Source: Hafnia alvei (GTDB lineage: Bacteria; Pseudomonadota; Gammaproteobacteria; Enterobacterales; Enterobacteriaceae). From it: a DNA stretch of 64,000 bases. The notes beneath the pieces are model-generated. The model worked only from the letters and a program-made list of their open reading frames with translations, was not told the DNA's origin and searched no databases. Shown here in pieces: positions 16,403 through 25,133 of the stretch. Where the stretch lies: positions 2,914,001-2,978,000 of the forward strand of contig NZ_OZ061315.1 in assembly GCF_964063325.1 (NCBI RefSeq), in the 5' to 3' direction. The position numbers were made by a program, and so were the translations under genes. Numbering within the stretch: the first letter of the stretch is position 1; each line of letters begins with the position of its first letter.

Positions 16403-17491
16403 ATGCACGCAAACAGTGCTTTCGAACAAAAAAATTCTCCTCATTATTTCCACGCGCTTGGAAATTTGCTTCCCGGACTCATTCTTGCGGGGGCCATCAC
16501 TGCGGTTGCCATGTGGGCTGGCAATATCGCTTGGGTTGAAAATCTCGGTTTCGGTGCTCTAACGCTGGCCATCATCTTCGGGATTATTCTAGGTAATACG
16601 GTCTACCCCAGCATCGAAGCCCCTTGCGCCGTCGGGGTGCATATTTCCAAGCAAAAACTCCTACGATTGGGGATTATTCTGTATGGTTTTCGCCTGACGT
16701 TTCAGCAAATTGCCGACGTCGGTATGACTGGGATCGTGACCGATGCCATCACGCTGACATCCACGTTCTTGCTGGCTATGTGGGTCGGACGTAAAGTTTT
16801 TGGTATGGATAGCCAGACCGTTATGCTGATCGGCGCCGGCAGCAGCATTTGTGGCGCAGCGGCCGTCATGGCAACAGAACCCGTAGTGAAAGCCGATGCC
16901 AGTAAAGTCGCCGTTGCGGTATCTACCGTGGTTATTTTCGGTACTATCGCGATCTTTTTCTATCCGTGGCTGTACCGGCTCAATGAGCATTATCAGTGGC
17001 TGCAAACGACGCAGGAAGGCTTCGGTATTTACATCGGTTCAACGATTCATGAAGTTGCACAGGTGGTTGCCGCTGGGCGAGCCATCAGCGATGAGGCGGG
17101 TAATGCGGCCGTCATCACGAAGATGATCCGCGTGATGATGCTGGCTCCGTTCCTCGTCATTTTATCCAGCTTTATTGCACGCAGTGTGCCAAGCAACAAA
17201 CGGAGTGCGACTAAGCAAAAATCAGCGATCACCATTCCATGGTTTGCGGTGCTCTTTATCGTCGTCGCCGGTTTTAACTCCTTCGATCTGCTGCCTGCGG
17301 CGCTGGTGCATCAACTTATTACCTTGGACACCATTTTGCTGGCCATGGCGATGGCTGCGTTAGGCCTAACCACCCATATCAGCGCAATCCGTCAGGCAGG
17401 GATCAAACCTATTTTGCTGGCAAGTATTTTGTTTGTTTGGTTGGTGGTGGGTGGTGCGCTGATTAATCATTTTGTGGGAATGTGGATTTAA
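16403..17491 (+). CDS. yeiH: YeiH/PSE1-family putative sulfate exporter
   Basis: Inner-membrane protein of the UPF0324 (YeiH/YadS-like putative sulfate exporter) family, about ten membrane segments, 362 residues from the chosen start (E. coli 349). Near-identical family segments include LLRLGIILYGFRLTFQQIAD, IGAGSSICGAAAVMATEPVV and YIGSTIHEVAQVVAAG. ATG 16403 is preferred over the ATG 17 codons upstream because it gives a normal N-terminus and has an AGG in range; the site is weak and the choice is not certain. In E. coli it lies between yeiE and nfo and is controlled by YeiE; here the lysis island separates it from yeiE. Confidence 0.9.
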   Translation: MHANSAFEQKNSPHYFHALGNLLPGLILAGAITAVAMWAGNIAWVENLGFGALTLAIIFGIILGNTVYPSIEAPCAVGVHISKQKLLRLGIILYGFRLTFQQIADVGMTGIVTDAITLTSTFLLAMWVGRKVFGMDSQTVMLIGAGSSICGAAAVMATEPVVKADASKVAVAVSTVVIFGTIAIFFYPWLYRLNEHYQWLQTTQEGFGIYIGSTIHEVAQVVAAGRAISDEAGNAAVITKMIRVMMLAPFLVILSSFIARSVPSNKRSATKQKSAITIPWFAVLFIVVAGFNSFDLLPAALVHQLITLDTILLAMAMAALGLTTHISAIRQAGIKPILLASILFVWLVVGGALINHFVGMWI

Positions 17492-18297
17492 AGCTGCGAC
17501 TTAACATGCTGATCACTTATGTGACAACAGCGTAAGGTTTCGACCGCCTATCCGCTCCGGCGGTTATATGCAGCATGAGTGAAGGCGTCCGAGTCGGGTG
17601 CGCCAGCGCGCGCACCCAACACCCGCGCGCTCTTATCCGAGACGCCATCTCCGCGCCGGGTCGGCATGCGCCATCCCTGGCGCCTCCTCCCCTCGTGAAA
17701 ACATCCTGTTTTCACTGCTCTAAATGCCACGACTTAAACTAAAAAACAGAGAGGGTTATTGTCTTTGGGGTTGACCTTTTCCGGCACGTTGTTCTTCAGC
17801 CGAATAGAGGAATGCAGGCTAGGATTTGCCGACTGGACGTCGGCAAAAGAGCGACGGAGGCAGGGATGCCGATTGTCGCTCGTTCCGTTAAAGCCGGAAT
17901 GACGAGATGAGGGAACCTGCGAAGCAGGCTGATGAACGGTGCCAAGCCGGGTTGTTAGGGGGCGGCGATTGGCCCCCTAACACGGACGCCTGCACGATGT
18001 ATATGTAGGGCTCAGTATTTTAGGCGGACGTAACTTTACACCACACTTAAGCTACAAAGGCGATTGAGCCGCCTTGCTCGAACACGAACGCCTGCACAAT
18101 GTATATTCAGAGCTCGGTATAATAGGCGGACGTAACTTTTCACCACGCCCAAGCTATAACAGCAATTGAACTGCCTTGCTCGGACGTCTGCACGATGCCC
18201 AGATAGAATACAGGATTTTAGACAGACGTAACCTACCCCCCCTATTCATTCGCCTCCCCATCAATGCCATAATGCCTCCCAAAATGAGGAGAAAAAA
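17492..18297. other. Non-coding region rich in hairpins and repeats, yeiH to nfo
   Basis: 806 bases without a supported gene. From left to right: a hairpin ACCGCC/GGCGGT at 17543-17564, possibly the yeiH terminator; a GC-rich foldable block at 17584-17646 with outer arms GGCGTC/GACGCC and inner arms GGGTGCGC/GCGCACCC; a hairpin TTTGCCGAC/GTCGGCAAA at 17825-17847; a perfect 10-bp hairpin GTTAGGGGGC/GCCCCCTAAC at 17954-17981; then three imperfect direct repeats. The only longer reading frame (17548-17730, minus) is low complexity and lacks a ribosome binding site. Confidence 0.6.
17983..18240. repeat. Three imperfect direct repeats of about 100 bp upstream of nfo
   Basis: Copies begin at 17983, 18085 and 18181, i.e. 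periods of 102 and 96 bases; the third is cut after about 60 bases. Each starts C(G/A)(G/A)ACG(C/T)CTGCAC(G/A)ATG and contains (A/C)GGACGTAAC-like sequence about 45 bases further on. The array ends about 55 bases before the nfo start, so the nfo promoter lies in or just after it. Confidence 0.8.
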
Positions 18298-19155
18298 ATG
18301 AAATTTGTTGGAGCCCATGTCAGTGCCTCCGGCGGCGTTGATCAGGCCGTCATTCGTGCACACGAATTAAATGCAACGGCGTTTGCGCTGTTCACCAAAA
18401 ATCAGCGCCAGTGGAAAGCCGCCCCGCTTGGCAGCGACGTGATCGATAAATTTAAATCTGCGTGTGCTCAATATAACTATCAGCCTGCGCAAATTCTGCC
18501 GCACGACAGCTATCTTATTAACCTTGGGCATCCCGTTGAAGAAGCATTAGAGAAATCGCGTGAAGCATTTATCGACGAATTAGAGCGTTGCTCTGAGCTC
18601 GGGCTGACACTACTCAACTTCCATCCGGGCAGCCATCTGATGCAAATTGATGAAGATAAATGCCTCGCACGCATCGCTGAATCTATCAATATTGCCTTGG
18701 ATAAAACGCAGGGCGTCACTGCGGTTATTGAAAATACCGCGGGTCAAGGCAGCAATCTCGGCTTTCGCTTCGAACATCTGGCCGCCATTATCGATGGTGT
18801 AGAAGACAAATCGCGTATCGGCGTTTGTATTGATACCTGCCACGCCTTTGCTGCCGGTTACGATTTACGTACCGAGGAAGAGTGCAGCAAAACTTTTGCT
18901 CACTTTGAGCGTATCGTTGGCTTTAACTACCTGCGCGGTATGCATCTTAACGATGCGAAGAGCGCCTTCGACAGCCGTGTCGACCGCCATCACAGCCTCG
19001 GTGAAGGTAACATTGGCAAAACGGCCTTTAGTTGGATCATGCGCGATCCGCGCTTTGACGGAATTCCATTGATTTTAGAAACCGTTAATCCTGATATCTG
19101 GGCCGAAGAAATTGCTTGGCTGAAAGAACAAGAATCTGCAGAACAGGCCGCATAA
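18298..19155 (+). CDS. nfo: Endonuclease IV (AP endonuclease)
   Basis: Zn-dependent TIM-barrel enzyme that cuts DNA 5' of abasic sites in base excision repair. 285 residues, exactly the E. coli length. Family signatures are intact: LLNFHPGSHL with the metal-binding His, VIENTAGQGSNLG with the metal-binding Glu, VCIDTCHAFAAGYD, GMHLNDAK and RVDRHHSLGEGNIG. The start has GAGG/GAG-like sequence a few bases upstream (AATGAGGAGAAAAAA). In E. coli the gene is in the SoxRS regulon; no soxbox was recognised here. It converges on fruA with a shared terminator. Confidence 0.97.
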   Translation: MKFVGAHVSASGGVDQAVIRAHELNATAFALFTKNQRQWKAAPLGSDVIDKFKSACAQYNYQPAQILPHDSYLINLGHPVEEALEKSREAFIDELERCSELGLTLLNFHPGSHLMQIDEDKCLARIAESINIALDKTQGVTAVIENTAGQGSNLGFRFEHLAAIIDGVEDKSRIGVCIDTCHAFAAGYDLRTEEECSKTFAHFERIVGFNYLRGMHLNDAKSAFDSRVDRHHSLGEGNIGKTAFSWIMRDPRFDGIPLILETVNPDIWAEEIAWLKEQESAEQAA

Positions 19156-19180
19156 CTGTTCTGAACACAGAAATAGCTAA

Positions 19181-19211
19181 AAAAATGGGTGCCATATGGG
19201 CACCCATTTTC
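19181..19211. terminator. Bidirectional terminator between nfo and fruA
   Basis: Stem AAAATGGGTGCC / GGGCACCCATTTT around ATAT, flanked by A and T runs on both sides, between convergent genes. Confidence 0.85.
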
Positions 19212-19231
19212 ATATCAGCGATAACGGTGAG

Positions 19232-20920
19232 TTACGCTAACTTCTCTTCCGCAATTTCCACGTCTGGACGTTTCAACAGCGCGTACAAACCACCAGCCAG
19301 AAGCGTACCGGCCACAATCGCAATCAGATATTGAATAACCGGGGTGATTGCGCCAGGAATAAGCAATACGAACAGGCCGCCGTGTGGAGCCATCAGTTTA
19401 GCCCCAAAGAACATCGACAACGCACCAGTCAACGCACCGCCGGCGATACAGCAAGGCAGAACACGCATTGGGTCACGCGCAGCAAACGGAATTGCCCCTT
19501 CGGAGATAAAGCACAGCCCCAGAACCAGCGCTGCTTTGCCACCTTCGCGTTCGCTTTGGGCAAACTTATTACGTGCTACCAACGTCGCAAAGCCCATCGC
19601 CAACGGAGGCACCATACCTGCGGCCATAATCGCCGCCATCGGTGCATAGGTCTGAGTACTCAGCAGCGCTACGCCAAAGGCATAAGCCGCTTTGTTCACC
19701 GGACCACCCATATCGGTACACATCATCGCGCCTAAAATAGCACCCAAGATCACTGCGTTAGCCGTACCCATCGCCTGTAGCCAATGTGTCAGACCTTCCA
19801 TAATGGCGGCAACTGGTTTACCAACGATGTAAATCATCGCCAAGCCGGTGATCAAGCTCGCAACCAATGGAATGATCAGGATCGGCTTCAGCGCTTCCAT
19901 ACTTTGCGGTAAATGCAATTTGGAGCTGATCGCTTTCGCCACATAGCCCGCCAAGAAACCGGCAATAATACCGCCTAAGAATCCTGCACCGGTGCTTACC
20001 GCCAACATCCCGCCAATCAGGCCCGGCGTTAAGCCCGGACGGTCAGCAATGGAGAATGCAATGTAACCCGCTAACACCGGCACCATCAGTGCGAAGGCTG
20101 AACCACCACCGATCTGCATCAACGCAGCAGCCAACGTGCCCTGCTGTTTAAACGCTTCAATACCGAACACGAACGACAGCGCGATACACAAACCACCGGC
20201 CACGACCATTGGCAGCATATAGGAAACACCGGTCAGCAAATGACGATATGCCCCCGCGCTTTCTTTCTTCTTGCCAGACGTCGACGAGGTCGATTTCATC
20301 GCCGTAAAGGTTTCAGACTCCACCAGCGCTTTATCCAACTCCTGCGCGGTTTTCTTCAACGCTAAGCCGGTAGACGTGCGGTACATCGGTTTGCCAGAAA
20401 ACTTGTTCAGGTCAACTTCAATATCCGCAGCCACAATCACCAGATCCGCAGCGGCAACTTCTTCTGGTGTGATTTCGTTACCTGCGCCCACGGAACCGCG
20501 CGTTTCGACTTTCACCCACCAACCGCGTTTTTTGGCTTCAGCTTCAATGGCTTCAGCAGCCATAAAGGTATGAGCGACGCCGGTTGGACATGCCGTTACC
20601 GCCACCACTCGCATTTGGCCTTTGGCTGGAGCAGCAACCGCCGTGTCAGCAAACTGGTAAGGCTGAGCTTCTGCTTTTGCCTGAGCCAAGAACGCTTCGG
20701 GTTCACGAATCGCTTTTTCTGCGCTGCCGACAAACAGGCGTTTGCCGTTTAACGTCGCGTCCTGAGGCTGTTCATCACCGATAACAACAATCAGCTCGGC
20801 ATCCTGAGCCGCCTCAACCAGCGTGATATCCTGTTTTGCTACAACACTTTCCAGCATGCGCTTAGCGAGATAGCTACGAGCCTGTCCCTGAGCGCCTTCG
20901 GTTAACAATAAGGTTTTCAT
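19232..20920 (-). CDS. fruA: Fructose PTS permease, EIIB'BC
   Basis: Inner-membrane component that imports fructose with phosphorylation to fructose 1-phosphate. 562 residues. An N-terminal EIIB'-like domain (about 1-100) is followed by the active EIIB domain with phosphorylated Cys111 in VVAVTACPTGVAHTFMAAEA and by a C-terminal EIIC domain with about ten membrane segments (about 225-550) containing GLTPGLIGGMLAVSTGAGFL and MCTDMGGPVNKAAYAFG. Preceded by GAGG and separated from fruK by 14 bases. Last gene of fruBKA; phosphate flows from FruB through Cys111 to the sugar. Confidence 0.97.
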   Translation of the reverse strand: MKTLLLTEGAQGQARSYLAKRMLESVVAKQDITLVEAAQDAELIVVIGDEQPQDATLNGKRLFVGSAEKAIREPEAFLAQAKAEAQPYQFADTAVAAPAKGQMRVVAVTACPTGVAHTFMAAEAIEAEAKKRGWWVKVETRGSVGAGNEITPEEVAAADLVIVAADIEVDLNKFSGKPMYRTSTGLALKKTAQELDKALVESETFTAMKSTSSTSGKKKESAGAYRHLLTGVSYMLPMVVAGGLCIALSFVFGIEAFKQQGTLAAALMQIGGGSAFALMVPVLAGYIAFSIADRPGLTPGLIGGMLAVSTGAGFLGGIIAGFLAGYVAKAISSKLHLPQSMEALKPILIIPLVASLITGLAMIYIVGKPVAAIMEGLTHWLQAMGTANAVILGAILGAMMCTDMGGPVNKAAYAFGVALLSTQTYAPMAAIMAAGMVPPLAMGFATLVARNKFAQSEREGGKAALVLGLCFISEGAIPFAARDPMRVLPCCIAGGALTGALSMFFGAKLMAPHGGLFVLLIPGAITPVIQYLIAIVAGTLLAGGLYALLKRPDVEIAEEKLA

Positions 20921-20934
20921 GTGGCCATCCTCAA

Positions 20935-21873
20935 TTAATTAAAAGGCTTCAGGTCAACACGCGCCATCATGGCGGCCAACTGGGTACGTTCGGAAATGCC
21001 GACGTTGCTTTGGCTTACGGCCAGTGCAGCCACCGCCGTTGCCAAGCGCAGCGTATGATCGCTGGATTCGCGCATCATCAGACCATAGATCAACCCGCCA
21101 ACCATGGAGTCACCGGCACCGACCGTGCTAACAACTTCACAGGCTGGTGGTTTAGCCAGCCATGCGCCTGATGCGTTAACCCACAGCGCGCCTTCAGCAC
21201 CGAGCGAAATCACCACGTGGGCAATACCCTGATCGCGTAGGGCATGAGCGGCACCCACCACATCATCCAGCGTTGGCAATTCACGGCCAGCCCAGATCTC
21301 TAATTCACGGCGGTTAGGTTTCACTAACCAAGGCGCGGCTTTTAGCCCTGCAACCAGCGCTTCACGGCTGCTATCAAAAATGATGCACGGGCATTGGCTA
21401 CGCAGACGACGCATCCAATCAGTGAAGTCATCTGGATCAACGCCAGCCGGTAGGCTGCCGCTGACACATACCATATCGAACTGCCCCAGCCAGCTTAGGG
21501 AATCGTTAACAAAACGCTCCCAGTCCTGCTTGGTCACTTCAAAACCGGAGAAGTTAAAGTCGGAAACTTCGCCGTCTTTTTCGGTTAGCTTCACGTTGAT
21601 ACGTGTACGGCCCGCAACGACCTGAAAACGGTTGGCGATGCCCAGTTCACTGAACAACTGCTGAAATCCGTCTTGGTTCTCTTTGCCAAGGAAACCGCCT
21701 ACGGTCACGTCAATACCGAGGTCTTTCAGCACTTTGGCAACGTTAATGCCTTTACCTGCGGCATGCAGACCGGCGGTCTGAACGCGGTTGACTTCGCCAC
21801 GTTCAATTTCCGCACAATAGCCAACCAAGTCATAGGCCGGATTCAGTGTAATTGTTGCTACTCTTCTGCTCAT
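20935..21873 (-). CDS. fruK: 1-phosphofructokinase
   Basis: PfkB-family kinase that turns fructose 1-phosphate into fructose 1,6-bisphosphate. 312 residues, as in E. coli. The family signatures are visible: GLHAAGKGINVAKVLKDLG near the N-terminus and, near residue 245, STVGAGDSMVGGLIYG with the catalytic Asp. Starts two bases after the fruB stop codon, so it is translationally coupled. Central gene of the fruBKA operon under the two Cra sites upstream of fruB; fructose 1-phosphate, its substrate, is the Cra inducer. Confidence 0.97.
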   Translation of the reverse strand: MSRRVATITLNPAYDLVGYCAEIERGEVNRVQTAGLHAAGKGINVAKVLKDLGIDVTVGGFLGKENQDGFQQLFSELGIANRFQVVAGRTRINVKLTEKDGEVSDFNFSGFEVTKQDWERFVNDSLSWLGQFDMVCVSGSLPAGVDPDDFTDWMRRLRSQCPCIIFDSSREALVAGLKAAPWLVKPNRRELEIWAGRELPTLDDVVGAAHALRDQGIAHVVISLGAEGALWVNASGAWLAKPPACEVVSTVGAGDSMVGGLIYGLMMRESSDHTLRLATAVAALAVSQSNVGISERTQLAAMMARVDLKPFN

Positions 21874-21875
21874 TC

Positions 21876-23009
21876 TTATGCCCCTTCGCCTAGACCATCA
21901 TTGATAGCCTGACCAATTGCTTCTAATGCTTGCGCTGCGTCGCTACCGTTGGCAGTGAAACGCAGTCGATGACCTTTTTTAACGCCCAGCGCGACAACTT
22001 TCATCAGGCTGCGCCCATTTGCAGGAACGCCAGAGCCGTCCAGATTGGTGACAGTGATCTGACTTTCGAATTTCTTAATGGTATTAACCAGCAGCGTGCC
22101 GGGACGGGCATGCAGACCATGCTCATTACGCAACACGAATTCAGCGCTGACGACGGAATCTTCTTCCGCAACGTCACTGGTCAGCAGAGCCACCAACGAC
22201 GCGGCATCAGCCGCTTTCAGCAAACGATCGGCTTGGTTGTTTTGTAGCAGCGAACTCAGATAACCCAGCATGCCTTCAGGCTGTGCATCGGCCATCGCCA
22301 CGGTCAGCAACAATCCAACCTGCTCGCCGTCCACGTCGAAAGGCGTTTGTGGGCGCGCAGCCGCAGCGGCGCTTGCCTGATTGCCGAGTGCGCTATCGCT
22401 GAGCCAGATACCCTGTCCCAGATTTAACGGCGCACGGGTAATCACATCGCTGACAAATTCGGCGTTAACGGCGCCTGCCTGCTGTAAACGGCCTGCGTTG
22501 ATGGCTTGCAACGTCATCAAACTGTCAGCAGCAATATCTAAGGCCACCATGGTTGCATCAAAGCGGAAAGCCGCAACGCTTCTTTCGCCCATCAGCAAAC
22601 TACGCAACTCTTCTGCTGAAGTGGTTTGCGCCATCTGTTGCGCCACGCTGTCATCGCTTAACACATGCGTCAGCTGACGCAGCAAGGCCAGATGTTCATC
22701 AGAACGAGCCGCGATACCAATCACAACGTAGGCTCTTTGCCCTTCGCTCCACTCAACGCCTTGCGGGAACTGGAAAACTTTCACCCCCGTTTTCAGCACC
22801 ATTTCGCGGGTGTCGGTGGTTCCGTGCGGGATCGCAATGCCACTTCCCAGATAGGTCGAGGTCTGTTTCTCACGATTGAGCATGCCCTGTACGTAGCCTT
22901 CGCTTACGTACCCAGCCTGAGTCAGTGCTGCTGCAATTTGTTGAATTGCTTCTTCTTTATTACTTGCCGTAGCGGCAAGATGAATATCTTGTGGGGACAG
23001 GTGAAACAT
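21876..23009 (-). CDS. fruB: Fructose PTS diphosphoryl transfer protein (EIIA-HPr, FPr)
   Basis: Cytosolic phosphocarrier of the fructose PTS, 377 residues (E. coli 376). The N-terminal EIIA domain has phosphorylated His62 in GIAIPHGTTDT. A middle linker domain follows, and the C-terminal HPr-like domain has its active His in NEHGLHARPGTLL near residue 300. An upstream in-frame ATG exists eight codons earlier, but GGAG lies five bases before ATG 23009, and MFHLSPQDI matches the family start. First gene of fruBKA, preceded by two Cra operator-like sites. Confidence 0.97.
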   Translation of the reverse strand: MFHLSPQDIHLAATASNKEEAIQQIAAALTQAGYVSEGYVQGMLNREKQTSTYLGSGIAIPHGTTDTREMVLKTGVKVFQFPQGVEWSEGQRAYVVIGIAARSDEHLALLRQLTHVLSDDSVAQQMAQTTSAEELRSLLMGERSVAAFRFDATMVALDIAADSLMTLQAINAGRLQQAGAVNAEFVSDVITRAPLNLGQGIWLSDSALGNQASAAAAARPQTPFDVDGEQVGLLLTVAMADAQPEGMLGYLSSLLQNNQADRLLKAADAASLVALLTSDVAEEDSVVSAEFVLRNEHGLHARPGTLLVNTIKKFESQITVTNLDGSGVPANGRSLMKVVALGVKKGHRLRFTANGSDAAQALEAIGQAINDGLGEGA

Positions 23010-23043
23010 AAACGCTCCTCTCACACTGGGCAAAATTCAAGAT

Positions 23044-23057
23044 TGAATCGTTTCAGC
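23044..23057. promoter_or_regulatory. Cra (FruR) operator, proximal
   Basis: TGAATCGTTTCAGC, nearly identical to the Cra consensus (RSTGAAWCSNTHHW form), 35 bases upstream of the fruB start. Corresponds to the proximal operator known at E. coli fruB. Confidence 0.85.
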
Positions 23058-23107
23058 TCTTTTTGGAAAAAAGCGCGCTGTATTTTCAATAACAGATCGA
23101 ATACAAC

Positions 23108-23123
23108 GCTGAATCGTTTCGAT
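23108..23123. promoter_or_regulatory. Cra (FruR) operator, distal
   Basis: GCTGAATCGTTTCGAT, a second Cra-like site about 64 bases upstream of the first. E. coli fruB also has two operators, so repression relieved by fructose 1-phosphate is expected. Confidence 0.85.
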
Positions 23124-23269
23124 GAGTTTGGCCTTTGGCCTTTTTATAAGCAAGATATTCGAAGAAGGAGTTTTCTATTTTTTGAAGAACAGCACACTTT
23201 TGCTGAAGTGCTGTTATTAAATCGATGAAGCTGAGATAATTTGCTGAAGTTTGCTGATGGAGAGTATCA

Positions 23270-23662
23270 ATGACAGTTAAAGTCGGCGTTGGCGTAATTA
23301 TCGCGAACCCACAAGGGCAAATATTACTAGGGAAACGCTGCGGTAGCCATGCGCCCTTCTGGTCTATTCCGGGTGGGCACTTAGAAGAAGGCGAAACTTT
23401 CGAGCAGGCCGCCATTCGAGAAGTAGAAGAAGAGACAGGGCTGATTGTCGCTGAGCCTCGTCTGATCGGCGTGACTAATAACTTAGGCACCTGGATTGAC
23501 GAAGGCGTTCATAATATATCAATGATTATGGTCGCCACCTATATGCGCGGCGAACCCCAGCTGCGCGAGCCTGAAAAGTGTGAACAGTGGCGTTGGTGTA
23601 ACCCTCAGCGTATGCCTGAACCTTGCTTTGAAGCATGCCGTAACGGTGTTCAGCTTTGGTAG
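23270..23662 (+). CDS. Nudix hydrolase, NUDT15/MutT-like
   Basis: 130-residue Nudix protein with a complete Nudix box starting at residue 36: GGHLEEGETFEQAAIREVEE followed by ETGL, with the REVEEE metal-binding helix intact. Short, single-domain members with the WSIPGGHLEEGE segment hydrolyse nucleoside triphosphates or related pyrophosphates; the substrate is not readable here. GGAG stands seven bases before the ATG. Divergent from fruBKA, with the Cra sites in the shared upstream region; whether Cra affects it is unknown. Not part of the E. coli fru locus. Confidence 0.9.
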   Translation: MTVKVGVGVIIANPQGQILLGKRCGSHAPFWSIPGGHLEEGETFEQAAIREVEEETGLIVAEPRLIGVTNNLGTWIDEGVHNISMIMVATYMRGEPQLREPEKCEQWRWCNPQRMPEPCFEACRNGVQLW

Positions 23663-23950
23663 AACGGTGAGTTTTATCATTCGCCAATCACCAAATAAGT
23701 TTTATCACCGCACGCTCAATGCAAAACACGAAAAGTGATTACGGTAGGTTCAACACAGACTTTGCCGTATCGCTTTCCATTCGCCAGCCCCTTTCCGCCC
23801 CAAAAATGCACTTTTTCAGTGCGAAAAATTCCCTCCTCTCAGCAAAAGTTAGATTTAGTTATCACAACTGAAACAAAATTGTTAAATTTAGATTGTGAAA
23901 TCGACACTTTTCCCTTAAATCTACTGCGGTGCACCACGAGCGCCACTGGC

Positions 23951-23966
23951 GCACCAAAATGGGGCA
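23951..23966. promoter_or_regulatory. NtrC-like binding site
   Basis: GCACCAAAATGGGGCA, close to the NtrC consensus TGCACYAWWWTGGTGCA, about 110 bases upstream of the sigma-54-like promoter. A weaker half-matching site (TGCACCACGAGC) lies just before it. Confidence 0.6.
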
Positions 23967-24062
23967 CCATAAAAATGCAGATATCAGATTAACCTTATAC
24001 CCATCGGTTAATTCGCACCCACAACATCCAATAACCATTTGATATACATAGAATATAAATAG

Positions 24063-24079
24063 TTGGCATGATTCTTTCA
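24063..24079 (+). promoter_or_regulatory. Sigma-54 promoter-like element of glnH
   Basis: TTGGCATG-ATTC-TTTCA matches the -24/-12 pattern TTGGCACG-N4-TTGCA at most positions, including the GG and the spacing. With the NtrC-like site it predicts induction under nitrogen limitation, as for E. coli glnHp2. Confidence 0.65.
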
Positions 24080-24134
24080 TTACCAATCCAGTAAACACAA
24101 ATGGGCCATCCCGAAATTTAAGGAATTTTTGCTT

Positions 24135-24878
24135 ATGAAATCTGTAATTAAAGCATCTGTAGCCGCTCTCGCTTTAGCTTTTGCCATGAGCTCTCATGCC
24201 GCTGAGAAACAGCTTATCGTGGCTACCGATACCGCATTTGTTCCTTTTGAATTCAAGCAGGGTGACAAATACGTTGGTTTCGACATCGATTTATGGGATG
24301 CGATTGCTAAACAGCTGAACCTGTCTTATACCCTCAAGCCAATGGATTTCAGCGGGATTATTCCTGGCCTGCAAACTCGTAACGTTGATTTGGCGTTAGC
24401 GGGGATCAGCATCACCGACGAACGTAAAAAAGCGATCGACTTCTCCGATGGCTATTACAACAGCGGCCTGCTGGTTATGGTGAAAAAAGATAACAACGAC
24501 GTAAAAAGCGTGAAAGATCTGAACGGAAAAGTCGTCGCGGTTAAAAGCGGAACCGCAGGTGTTGATTACGCGAAAGCCAACATCAAAACCAAAGACCTAC
24601 GCCAGTTCCCAAATATCGACAACGCCTATCTTGAGTTAGGCACCGGTAACGCAGACGCCGTGCTGCACGACACCCCAAACATTCTGTACTTCATCAAAAC
24701 CGCGGGTCATGGCCAATTCAAAGCCGTCGGTGATTCTTTAGAAGCCCAGCAATACGGCATCGCTTTCCCTAAAGGCAGCGATTTACGTGAAAAGGTCAAC
24801 GGCGCACTAAAAACGCTGCGTGACAACGGTACCTACAATGAAATCTACAAAAAATGGTTTGGCGTAGAACCTAAATAA
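24135..24878 (+). CDS. glnH: Glutamine ABC transporter, periplasmic binding protein
   Basis: Periplasmic high-affinity glutamine receptor. 247 residues (E. coli 248). The signal peptide MKSVIKASVAALALAFAMSS is cleaved near SHA-AEKQ. The mature protein is a two-lobed family 3 binding protein with DTAFVPFEFKQGDKYVGFDI at the start and RKKAIDFSDGYY in the first hinge region. ATG 24135 fits the family N-terminus and has AAGGA in range; a TTG two codons upstream is not needed. First gene of glnHPQ under nitrogen control. An inverted repeat and an ERIC element separate it from glnP. Confidence 0.97.
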   Translation: MKSVIKASVAALALAFAMSSHAAEKQLIVATDTAFVPFEFKQGDKYVGFDIDLWDAIAKQLNLSYTLKPMDFSGIIPGLQTRNVDLALAGISITDERKKAIDFSDGYYNSGLLVMVKKDNNDVKSVKDLNGKVVAVKSGTAGVDYAKANIKTKDLRQFPNIDNAYLELGTGNADAVLHDTPNILYFIKTAGHGQFKAVGDSLEAQQYGIAFPKGSDLREKVNGALKTLRDNGTYNEIYKKWFGVEPK

Positions 24879-24908
24879 GTTCGTTATTACACAAATATAG
24901 CCTGACTC

Positions 24909-24940
24909 TCTGGAGGCGCTGGCTCATTAGCGTCTCCAGA
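24909..24940 (+). terminator. Hairpin after glnH (attenuator or mRNA-stabilising stem)
   Basis: 12-bp stem TCTGGAGGCGCT / AGCGTCTCCAGA with one G-T pair and an eight-base loop, 30 bases after the glnH stop. No long T run follows, so partial termination or 3'-end protection, leaving more binding protein than membrane subunits, is the likely role. Confidence 0.55.
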
Positions 24941-24952
24941 CTTTGACCCATT

Positions 24953-25079
24953 TATACCCGTCATACTTCAAGCTGCTTATGCGTTGGCTGCTCCCGCTCA
25001 TCCCAGTCACTTACTTGAGTAAGCTCCTGAGGATTCACGGGTTTGCCGCCTTTAAGCAACTTGAATTATTTTGGGTAAT
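24953..25079. repeat. ERIC (IRU) element within the glnHPQ operon
   Basis: A 127-base element from TATACCCGTCATACTTCAAG to TTGGGTAAT, the full ERIC length. The central core CAGTCACTTACTTGAGTAAG CTCCTGAGGATTCAC matches the classic ERIC core used for typing primers. It lies between glnH and glnP and would be transcribed as a long hairpin in the operon mRNA. Confidence 0.9.
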
Positions 25080-25133
25080 AGCAACATATTGCTGTTATTA
25101 GTAGGTTGTTTTTAGTTTCCAGGAGAATACAAC

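Larger units (their letters stand above)
23663..24134. other. glnH upstream regulatory region
   Basis: 472 bases without a gene. The right half carries NtrC-like and sigma-54-like elements (separate entries). The left half shows no feature I can support. Confidence 0.5.

Noticed and set aside
17548..17730. 60-codon minus-strand reading frame after yeiH
   Set aside because: Lies in the GC-rich foldable block, Arg/Gly-rich, without ribosome binding site. More likely a by-product of base composition.
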